14,060 nucleotides of DNA from JALSRK01 sp964461995. Lineage in GTDB: Bacteria > Acidobacteriota > Terriglobia > Bryobacterales > Bryobacteraceae. This document shows, in pieces, positions 1 to 5,046 of this stretch; position 1 is the first letter of the stretch, and each line of letters begins with the position of its first letter. Made by a program: the position numbers and the translations under genes. The notes beneath the pieces were generated by a model. It had not been told where the DNA came from, made no database searches, and saw only the letters and a list, made by a program, of their open reading frames with translations. Location: the NCBI GenBank assembly GCA_964461995.1, contig CAYWXL010000096.1, positions 1 through 14,060 of the forward strand, given 5' to 3'.

Positions 1-376
1 GGTTGCGCCCGGCCAACGCGGGCAGCGCCAGCAGCACCGCCGCGGCGTCGCTCGAGCCGCCGCCGAGACCCCCGCCCGCCGGGATTCGCTTCTCCAGCCG
101 GATCCGCACCGCGCCTCGGATCCGCCCGCGCTCCATCACCGCCTCGGCGGCTTTCACCGCCAGGTTCTCCTGCGGCTCGCCGGGCAGCTCGGTCTCGATC
201 TCCACCCGGCGACCCCGGCCGGGCGTGTAGGCGATCTCCAGGCGGTCCGCCAGCGAGATCGTTTGATATACGGTTCGGAGCTCGTGGAAGCCATCGGGCC
301 GTCGGCCGAGAACGCGCAGCGTCAAATTGATCTTCGCCAGGGCGCGCACGCTCGCCCGCCGGGGCCCGGTGCTCAT
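1..376 (-). CDS. ispE: 4-diphosphocytidyl-2-C-methyl-D-erythritol kinase (IspE), N-terminal part, cut by window edge
   Basis: IspE phosphorylates the 2-hydroxyl of CDP-methylerythritol with ATP in the cytoplasmic MEP route to isoprenoid precursors. I translated the minus strand by hand: the first 125 residues are present and the rest lies left of the window. Near residues 14-20 is the family's N-terminal AKINLTL signature, followed by a GRRPDGFHEL segment. Near residues 100-110 is the GHMP-kinase ATP-binding loop, IPAGGGLGGGSSDAAA, which is diagnostic. The ATG at 376-374 overlaps the apt stop codon in an ATGA junction (373-376), so translation is probably coupled to apt. Placing apt directly upstream of ispE is a local arrangement, not a functional requirement. 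The two motifs in correct order make the call secure. Confidence 0.93.
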   Translation of the reverse strand, partial: MSTGPRRASVRALAKINLTLRVLGRRPDGFHELRTVYQTISLADRLEIAYTPGRGRRVEIETELPGEPQENLAVKAAEAVMERGRIRGAVRIRLEKRIPAGGGLGGGSSDAAAVLLALPALAGRN

Positions 377-894
377 GACTCGTAGTGTAGAAGGCTGTGG
401 ACGCGGTAGCGCGACAGCTTCTCCCTGCCTTTCAGGAAGTCCAGCTCGATGACGAAGGCGAAAGCCGCCACCTCGCCGCCCAGCTTCTCGACAAGCTGCG
501 CCACCGCCGCCGCCGTGCCGCCGGTGGCCAGCAGGTCATCGACGACGAGCACCCGCGTCCCCTTCGAGATGGCGTCGCGGTGCACCTCGACGGCGTCGGT
601 ACCGTACTCGAGTTCGTACTCCACCTTTTCGGTCGCCGCCGGCAGCTTGCCGGGCTTGCGCACTGGGATGAAGCCCTTGCCGAGCTTGCGGGCCAGGATG
701 GGAGCGAAGATGAAGCCCCGCGACTCGATGCCGGCCACGACGTCGAACTCCTCGCCGGCAACGGCGTCCTTGAGCGCGTCGCTCACCCGGCGCAGCCCGT
801 CCGGATCCTTGAGCAAGGTCGTGATGTCGTAAAAGAGAATGCCCGGCTTCGGAAAATCCGGCACCTCACGGATCAGTTTTTTGAGTTCTTCCAT
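373..894 (-). CDS. apt: Adenine phosphoribosyltransferase
   Basis: This cytoplasmic purine-salvage enzyme converts adenine and PRPP to AMP and pyrophosphate. The 173-residue product matches the usual length (about 170-180). Residues 11-30 hold the N-terminal FPKPGILFYDIT signature of bacterial Apt. IESRGF at 56-61 lies in the adenine-side region. VLVVDDLLATGGTA at 115-128 is the PRPP-binding loop. The frame stays open upstream to an ATG at 1116, but the added sequence is Arg/Gly-rich, unlike Apt, and crosses the acylphosphatase gene, so I chose the ATG at 894-892. A GAGGA-like ribosome-binding site lies about 12-16 bases upstream of that ATG. The stop codon overlaps the ispE start by four bases. 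A possible promoter and a GC-rich hairpin lie between apt and the upstream acylphosphatase gene. Function is very likely. Confidence 0.95.
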   Translation of the reverse strand: MEELKKLIREVPDFPKPGILFYDITTLLKDPDGLRRVSDALKDAVAGEEFDVVAGIESRGFIFAPILARKLGKGFIPVRKPGKLPAATEKVEYELEYGTDAVEVHRDAISKGTRVLVVDDLLATGGTAAAVAQLVEKLGGEVAAFAFVIELDFLKGREKLSRYRVHSLLHYES

Positions 895-944
895 CGGATT
901 CCATGTCCTCGTTTGCCCCCCGGCCAGCAATGGCGGGCGGCCCA

Positions 945-976
945 GCACCGCCCGGTGCCCGCGAGCCGGGCGGCGC
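945..976 (-). promoter_or_regulatory. GC-rich hairpin in the putative apt leader
   Basis: The two arms, 945-955 and 966-976, can pair over 11 positions with one G-U wobble on the transcribed minus strand, around a 10-base loop. The structure sits between the proposed apt promoter and the apt start, about 50 bases before the ATG. No T-run follows it on the minus strand, so it is not a standard intrinsic terminator for the acylphosphatase gene. It could be an attenuator-like or stability element in the apt leader. In such GC-rich DNA a stem of this size could also occur by chance. Confidence 0.35.
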
Positions 977-988
977 TCGAAACCCCTG

Positions 989-1016
989 ATTCTAGCACCG
1001 CCGCTCAGCCGCTTAA
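989..1016 (-). promoter_or_regulatory. Candidate promoter for apt-ispE
   Basis: On the minus strand TAGAAT (994-989) closely matches a sigma-70 -10 box. TTAAGC (1016-1011) is a weak -35 candidate with a 16-bp spacer. It overlaps the stop codon of the acylphosphatase gene and would give an apt leader of roughly 85 bases. The -10 is the persuasive part; the -35 matches only three of six positions. Confidence 0.3.
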
Positions 1017-1291
1017 CCCGTGATCCGGAAGCCCGAGACTCTCTCCACCGCGGCCTCCTGCGCATCGACGCCCCGCACGTCGGCCCACCGGGGTCCGCGC
1101 CACAAATACCCCTCAAATTCCTTCAATTGCTCAGGCGTCCCGACGGCGTAGACTTCCACCCGCCCGTCGGGCAGGTTGCGCACCCAGCCGGAGACGCCGA
1201 GTTCGTAGGCTACCCGCTCGACGAAGTACCGGAACCCGACCCCTTGCACCAGGCCGCGGATCCAGTACCGGCGCGCCACCTTCTTCTCCAT
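1013..1291 (-). CDS. acyP: Acylphosphatase
   Basis: Acylphosphatase hydrolyses acyl phosphates such as 1,3-bisphosphoglycerate and carbamoyl phosphate. The product is 92 residues, the normal length. Residues 13-22, GLVQGVGFRY, contain the family signature and the phosphate-binding, catalytic Arg21. GWVRN at 35-39 supplies the second catalytic residue, Asn39. LPDGRVEV at 40-47 continues the conserved fold. The ATG at 1291-1289 gives a start matching the family; no Shine-Dalgarno is visible before it. A TAAGAT box ends nine bases before the ATG, hinting at a leaderless or very short-leader transcript. Its neighbours (Ldh-family enzyme upstream, apt downstream) do not indicate a specific substrate. 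The identification is secure; the physiological role of this family is generally unclear. Confidence 0.93.
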   Translation of the reverse strand: MEKKVARRYWIRGLVQGVGFRYFVERVAYELGVSGWVRNLPDGRVEVYAVGTPEQLKEFEGYLWRGPRWADVRGVDAQEAAVERVSGFRITG

Positions 1292-1300
1292 CGATCAGCA

Positions 1301-1306
1301 ATCTTA
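1301..1306 (-). promoter_or_regulatory. Candidate -10 box of the acylphosphatase gene, close to the start codon
   Basis: TAAGAT on the minus strand ends nine bases before the ATG. Transcription from it would begin at or within a few bases of the start codon, and no Shine-Dalgarno is present. No convincing -35 box is visible, so this is tentative. Confidence 0.25.
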
Positions 1307-1342
1307 GCATCCGGCCGGCGCCCGGCTGCCGCGCCAACGGCT

Positions 1343-2389
1343 TCACGGCTCCAGTTCGACGCCAGTCTCGCGCGCCAGCCGAGCCAGGGCCTCCCACGTC
1401 CCTGGATCCACCGGAATCCCTTCCTTCGACCGCTCCTCCTGGATCCGCTGCTCCGGCTCGCCGGCCACCAATACCTCATCGTAACCCCGGGCGGGCGCGC
1501 TGGATTTGATCTCCGCCACCAGTTTTTCCATCCGCTGCTGGAACTCCTCGAGCGGCAGGAACCGTTCGACCTCGATCGCCAGAAACATGTGGCTGGTGTT
1601 CATCCGCCGGTCGAACAGGTACGTGCCCCCCACGGCCAGCCCGATGGCGCCGCCGCCCAGCACCCCAGACAGGATCTCGCAGAGCAGGCCCAGTCCGCTC
1701 CCCTTGTAACCGCCCAAGGGCATCAGCAGCTTGGCCTTCTTTGTCTCGGTGGTGGGCACGCCCTCCTCGTCCATCGCCCAGCCGGCGGGGATCGTGGGCT
1801 CGTTGTTGGCTTCGGCCCGCAGGATCCGGTTCTTTGCCACCGTGGTGGTCGCCATGTCCAGCAGCCACGCGCCGCGCCCCGTCGTGGGCAAGGAGACGCA
1901 CATCGGATTCGTGCCGATACGGCCCTCTCGGCCTTGCCACGGGGGTACCGAGGGGGAGGCGTTCGACATCACCATCGCGATCATGCCGTTCCGGCTGATC
2001 CGCTCCCCCCAATACGCCGCCGCCCCGAAATGGTTCGAGTTCCGCGCCACCGCCATCCCCAAGCCGTGCTCCCGGGCCAGCCGCACCGCGTGGTCGCAAC
2101 ACTGCGCCGAAACCCATTGCCCGAAGGTGTGATCGCCATCGAACAGCAGGCAGGAACCGTTCTCGGAAAGCACCCGCCCGTCCGCCCGGGCGTCGATCAA
2201 GCCGCGGCGCAGATGCTCGGCGTAGTAGGAAAGTAGGTGGACGCCGTGCGAATCCACGCCCCGCAGGTTCGCCGCCACTAGCGAATCCGCCACCAGCGCC
2301 GCCTTTTCGGTGGGCGCCCCCAGTGCCTCGAGCAGGCGCGTCGCGATCTCACGCAAACGGGCGTGGGGGATCCGGAGAGCTTCTGTCAT
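1343..2389 (-). CDS. Ldh-family (LDH2/MDH2) NAD(P)-dependent 2-hydroxyacid oxidoreductase
   Basis: This 348-residue cytoplasmic protein belongs to the malate/L-lactate dehydrogenase type 2 family, whose members reduce 2-keto acids or oxidise 2-hydroxy acids (malate, ureidoglycolate, sulfolactate, 2,3-diketogulonate, cyclic imino acids). Visible landmarks are the DSHGVH segment at 46-51 with the conserved Ser47/His48, NSNHFG at 117-122, GTNP at 159-162, LDMATT at 177-182 and the glycine-rich GGYKGSGLGL at 226-235. Length and motif order are normal. The ATG at 2389 follows an A-rich stretch without a clear Shine-Dalgarno. It lies 69 bases downstream of the SDR gene on the same strand, so the two may be co-transcribed and act on one substrate route. 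Substrate cannot be read from the sequence: family call firm, substrate unknown. Confidence 0.9.
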   Translation of the reverse strand: MTEALRIPHARLREIATRLLEALGAPTEKAALVADSLVAANLRGVDSHGVHLLSYYAEHLRRGLIDARADGRVLSENGSCLLFDGDHTFGQWVSAQCCDHAVRLAREHGLGMAVARNSNHFGAAAYWGERISRNGMIAMVMSNASPSVPPWQGREGRIGTNPMCVSLPTTGRGAWLLDMATTTVAKNRILRAEANNEPTIPAGWAMDEEGVPTTETKKAKLLMPLGGYKGSGLGLLCEILSGVLGGGAIGLAVGGTYLFDRRMNTSHMFLAIEVERFLPLEEFQQRMEKLVAEIKSSAPARGYDEVLVAGEPEQRIQEERSKEGIPVDPGTWEALARLARETGVELEP

Positions 2390-2458
2390 TTTCTTTTGCG
2401 GCTCGCGCTGGCGGCCAGATCGGCCTTTCGGCGCCGCGCGAATGCCGTGAGACGGTTG

Positions 2459-3217
2459 CTACTGGGCGGTCCAGCCGCCGTCGATTAGAATGTCCGTCCC
2501 GGTGATATAGCCGGCCTCGTCGGAACACAAATAGACAGCCAGCTTGCCGATGTCTTCCACCCTCCCCCACCGCTTGAGCGGCACCCGGGCCATGAACTGG
2601 GCATTCACTTCAGGATCCTGCATGAGGACCTGATTCATCTCGGTCGCGAACGGCCCGGGGCTGATCCCTACGCACGTGATGCCCTCATCGGCCAGCTCGA
2701 GAGCCAGGGCCCGCGTGAAACCGAGGAGACCGGCCTTACTGGCCGCGTACGCCGTTCGGCCCGGCAGCGCCACCCAGCTCATGATCGATGTCATATTGAT
2801 GATCCGGCCCCAGCCGCGGCCCTTCATGTGAGGCACGAAGTAGTGGCACATCAAGTAGACGCTCGTGAGGTTCGTGTCGAGGACCGTCTTCCACTCCTCG
2901 AACGAGAGCTCGGTTACGGGTTTCCGGATGTTGATGCCGGCGTTGTTGATCAGAATGTCCAGGCCGCCGAAACGCCCCGTGACCTCCTCGGCCAGTCGCT
3001 GCACCTGTTCTTCGGAAGTTACGTCGGCCGGAAAAACCTCGGCTTCGCCGTCGCGGCCTCGGATCTCCGCGGCGACTTGCCCGAGCTTCTCCCGGTCCCG
3101 CGCCACGAGCGCCACCCCTGCGCCAGCTTGCGCCAAGGCCAGAGCCATTGCTTTTCCCAAGCCCTTGCTGGCGCCAGTGATCAGGGCTTTCTTGCCGGAA
3201 AGGGATTTGTGGGCCAT
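2459..3217 (-). CDS. Short-chain dehydrogenase/reductase (classical SDR)
   Basis: This 252-residue protein is a classical NAD(P)-dependent SDR that oxidises an alcohol or reduces a ketone. The cofactor loop TGASKGLG is at 14-21, NNAG at 91-94, and the catalytic tetrad is Asn116, Ser144, Tyr157 and Lys161 (in YAASK). SPGPFATEM at 186-194 and the DGGWTAQ C-terminus are typical of the sugar-alcohol, gluconate-5-dehydrogenase and FabG-like branch. Arg40 near the end of the second strand is compatible with NADP(H) preference, but weakly. The ATG at 3217 fits the family N-terminus. There is no Shine-Dalgarno, and an AT-rich TAAAAT box ends nine bases before the ATG. It is first in a minus-strand run with the Ldh-family gene, suggesting a two-step conversion. 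The exact substrate is unknown. Confidence 0.92.
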   Translation of the reverse strand: MAHKSLSGKKALITGASKGLGKAMALALAQAGAGVALVARDREKLGQVAAEIRGRDGEAEVFPADVTSEEQVQRLAEEVTGRFGGLDILINNAGINIRKPVTELSFEEWKTVLDTNLTSVYLMCHYFVPHMKGRGWGRIINMTSIMSWVALPGRTAYAASKAGLLGFTRALALELADEGITCVGISPGPFATEMNQVLMQDPEVNAQFMARVPLKRWGRVEDIGKLAVYLCSDEAGYITGTDILIDGGWTAQ

Positions 3218-3226
3218 GAAGCGATT

Positions 3227-3232
3227 ATTTTA
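3227..3232 (-). promoter_or_regulatory. Candidate -10 box of the SDR gene
   Basis: TAAAAT on the minus strand ends nine bases before the SDR start codon, in an otherwise very GC-rich intergenic region between divergent genes. This implies transcription starting at or near the ATG. No good -35 match is visible. Confidence 0.3.
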
Positions 3233-3310
3233 TGACGCGGGCGCGGTCCCGGACCACCGTGGCTGCTATGATGGACCCATCGGGGGGCCGACTCCCGCGA
3301 TCTCTTTCCA

Positions 3311-3318
3311 GGAGGAGG
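3311..3318 (+). promoter_or_regulatory. Strong ribosome-binding site fixing a TTG start
   Basis: GGAGGAGG is a near-perfect Shine-Dalgarno sequence. Six bases separate it from the TTG at 3325-3327. That TTG places a clean signal peptide at the very N-terminus, so this site decides the start of the secreted-protein gene in favour of TTG over upstream ATG codons at 3268 and 3271. Confidence 0.75.
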
Positions 3319-3324
3319 TTGTTC

Positions 3325-4365
3325 TTGAAGCCGAAATTCCGTGCCCTGTGCCTTTGTTTCACGGCGCTGGCGCTCGCCGCCGGAGCCCGCGCCGACTTCA
3401 GTTACGAGCAAGAGACCAAGGTCACCGGCGGGGCGATGCACGGCGTGCTGAAGGCCGCTGGGGTCTTCTCCAAACGCGCCACGCGCCCCGCGCGCACCCG
3501 CGTGGTCATAAAGGGCCCGCGCATGGCGGTAATCGGAGAAGATCAGATCAGCATCACCGACCTGGACGCCGAAACTGTTACTACCCTCTACCCGAAAAAG
3601 AGGCGGCGCACCGTGGTTACCTTCGAGCAAATGCGGCAGTACATGGAGCTGATGTCGGCGAAGGCGAGGGACAAGAAGTCGGAGGGCGCCGAACTCGACA
3701 TGAGCGTGAGGGTCGAAGAGACCGGCAAAACGCAGCTCATCAACGGGCTTCCGGCGAAGGCTTATGACATTCGCCTCTCGTTCGCGGGCCAGGATCCCAA
3801 GTCCGGGGAGACCGGCGCCATGGAGATGCTCGTGCGCTCCTGGGTCGGCGACCCGGTGCGCGGGTATAGTGAAGTCCGGGACTTCCAGCGCAAGCTCGCC
3901 GAGAAGCTGGATTGGGCGCCCGGCTCCGCCATGAAGATGATGACCTCGATGAGTAAGGCCTCGGAAAAGGAACTGGCCGAAATATACGACGCGCTGGCGA
4001 AGATCGACGGGATGCCGGTGATGCAGCAGGCGGCCCTCGGAACCTCCGGCGTTGAGATCGGTCAGTCCAAGCCCCCGGCGGCGAAGCAAGAACCCCGGGA
4101 AGAGGCGAGCGCCGGCAAGTCGATCAAGAAAGCTCTGGGCGGTTTCGGGGGCTTCGGCGGGTTCGGACGGAAGAAGAACAAGGAGCCGGAACCGCCGCCT
4201 CCCCAGGAGCCGGACGCCTCCGGTCAGCAAGGCCCTGCTTCTTTGATCGAGCTCGAGATCCGCTACTTCAATTTCTCGAGCGCGCCCGTAGACGCCGCCC
4301 TCGTCGAGACGGAACCCGCTGGCTACAGACTCGTCAAGAGCGACATCGAAAAGGCTCTTCGGTAG
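3325..4365 (+). CDS. Secreted protein of unknown function, possibly LolA/DUF4412-like
   Basis: I do not recognise a defined family with certainty. With the TTG start the product has 346 residues and a Sec signal peptide at 1-23: Lys/Arg, then a hydrophobic core, then ARA before DFSYEQ. Residues 24-150 look beta-rich, with patches such as RVVIKGPRMAVIG, and QLINGLPAKAYDIRLSF at 137-153 recalls DUF4412 or LolA-type lipid-carrier folds. Residues 185-235 look helical. A Lys/Pro-rich low-complexity linker at 247-300 contains GGFGGFGGFG (272-281), followed by KK and a PEPPPPQEP run. A short conserved-looking end (SLIELEIRYFNFSSAP, 306-321) follows. It is divergent from the SDR gene and convergent with rpsU. 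It probably acts in the periplasm. A longer start at 3232, 3268 or 3271 is possible but would bury the signal peptide. Confidence 0.75.
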   Translation: MKPKFRALCLCFTALALAAGARADFSYEQETKVTGGAMHGVLKAAGVFSKRATRPARTRVVIKGPRMAVIGEDQISITDLDAETVTTLYPKKRRRTVVTFEQMRQYMELMSAKARDKKSEGAELDMSVRVEETGKTQLINGLPAKAYDIRLSFAGQDPKSGETGAMEMLVRSWVGDPVRGYSEVRDFQRKLAEKLDWAPGSAMKMMTSMSKASEKELAEIYDALAKIDGMPVMQQAALGTSGVEIGQSKPPAAKQEPREEASAGKSIKKALGGFGGFGGFGRKKNKEPEPPPPQEPDASGQQGPASLIELEIRYFNFSSAPVDAALVETEPAGYRLVKSDIEKALR

Positions 4366-4385
4366 GGCTGGCGGCCGCCGGTATC

Positions 4386-4421
4386 AAAAAAGAAGAACGG
4401 CGCTGCCGGCAGGCAGCGCCG
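4386..4421 (-). terminator. Intrinsic terminator of rpsU
   Basis: A perfect 10-bp stem (arms 4398-4407 and 4412-4421) encloses a four-base loop. On the minus strand it is followed by TTCTTCTTTTTT (4397-4386). It lies 39 bases after the rpsU stop codon, so it ends the rpsU transcript. The same hairpin has no T-run on the plus strand, so it is less likely to stop transcription of the convergent secreted-protein gene. Confidence 0.85.
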
Positions 4422-4460
4422 CGAAATCTCAACGATTGGGGGTGGGAAGCCGTGGAAAGG

Positions 4461-4658
4461 TTATTCCATCTCCTTCGCCCGCTTCTTGCGGCTCCTCTTG
4501 CGGGCCAGCGCCTGCTTCAGGCGCCGCTTTTCACCAGGCTTCAGGTAATAGGAGTGACGTTTGATCTCCTTGATGATGTCCTCTTGCTGCACCTTCCGCT
4601 TGAAGCGGCGCAGGGCGCTCTCCAGGGTTTCCCCGTCCTGAACGATCACGTAAGCCAA
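4461..4658 (-). CDS. rpsU: 30S ribosomal protein bS21
   Basis: bS21 is a small basic protein of the 30S subunit that helps translation initiation. The 65-residue product carries the ESALRRFKRKVQQEDI core at 13-28, a YLKPGEKRRLK segment at 38-48 and a Lys/Arg-rich C-terminus (ARKRSRKKRAK, 52-62), all characteristic. The start codon is TTG (4658-4656), preceded by a purine-rich AGGGGGTGA roughly 10-18 bases upstream. It is a single-gene unit: an intrinsic terminator follows and a promoter lies in the shared divergent region to its right. That promoter would leave a leader of about 95 bases containing two short hairpins. bS21 as a lone gene is common. Identification is secure. Confidence 0.95.
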   Translation of the reverse strand: MAYVIVQDGETLESALRRFKRKVQQEDIIKEIKRHSYYLKPGEKRRLKQALARKRSRKKRAKEME

Positions 4659-4734
4659 ACTCTACTTCACCCCCTCTCTGCCGGTGGTTTTCGCAATGTG
4701 CGATCTGGCTGTGCTCAAAGGGAATTCCGGGGAA

Positions 4735-4789
4735 TTCAGACAGTGAGCCGACTCCTATTATGATAGATGGTTCCGCGCCTACCCTTCAA
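4735..4789. promoter_or_regulatory. Overlapping divergent promoters of rpsU and the DUF350-like gene
   Basis: For rpsU (minus): -35 TTGAAG at 4789-4784, an 18-bp spacer and -10 TATCAT at 4765-4760. For the plus-strand genes: -35 TTCAGA at 4735-4740, an 18-bp spacer and -10 TATGAT at 4759-4764. The two -10 boxes occupy the same AT-rich island, so the two polymerases would compete. Just upstream of the plus -35 (4721-4737), GGAATTC occurs twice with a 10-bp period, a possible operator or hairpin. The boxes were found by eye; neither is experimentally supported. Confidence 0.45.
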
Positions 4790-4829
4790 GGCGCGGCCGC
4801 CGCACCGGCGGGCAAGGATTGGTGCCACC

Positions 4830-5039
4830 ATGTATTTCAATGTTGCAAGCTTTCTCACGGCGGTCTTGTTTCTGGCGTTGGGCCTGATCGCTTTCGGGCT
4901 CCTGTTCCGGCCTTTCGCCAACCTTTTCCTCGCCCCGTTCCGACAGCAGATTCTGGAGGAACGAAACACCGCGCTCGCTGTCTTCGTGGGCCTCGTCTCG
5001 CTCTCGCTGTCCATCATCATCGCGGCGGCGATACACTAA
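4830..5039 (+). CDS. Small DUF350-like inner-membrane protein
   Basis: The product has 69 residues and two predicted membrane helices (about 5-27 and 46-68) joined by a short loop, FANLFLAPFRQQILEERN. The LEERNTALAVFVGLVSLSLS stretch followed by IIIAAAIH strongly resembles the DUF350 (UPF0719) pattern, in which an acidic residue and Asn precede a helix ending in IIIAAAI. The frame is open from an ATG at 4767, but that extension is Arg/Pro-rich. The ATG at 4830, with AAGGA at 4814-4818, gives a proper membrane-protein start. The URO-D-family gene begins seven bases after the stop, so they are probably co-transcribed. DUF350 has no well-established biochemical role, and I infer none here beyond membrane location. 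Confidence 0.75.
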   Translation: MYFNVASFLTAVLFLALGLIAFGLLFRPFANLFLAPFRQQILEERNTALAVFVGLVSLSLSIIIAAAIH

Positions 5040-5046
5040 ACGGACA

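Noticed and set aside
895..1116. N-terminal extension of apt to an ATG at 1116
   Set aside because: The added residues are Arg/Gly-rich, overlap the acylphosphatase gene, and do not belong to the Apt family length.
1314..1326. GCCGG/CCGGC hairpin between the Ldh-family gene and acylphosphatase
   Set aside because: The stem is only five base pairs, there is no T-run, and the region is GC-rich; there is no support for a terminator.
839..2236. Long plus-strand open frame opposite acylphosphatase and the Ldh-family gene
   Set aside because: It is rich in Pro, Arg, His and Gln, has no recognisable motif, and lies antisense to two genes with intact catalytic motifs. High GC leaves antisense frames open.
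3181..4230. 349-residue minus-strand open frame opposite the secreted-protein gene
   Set aside because: The plus-strand frame has a strong Shine-Dalgarno and a signal peptide, while this one is Arg/Gly/His-rich with no features.
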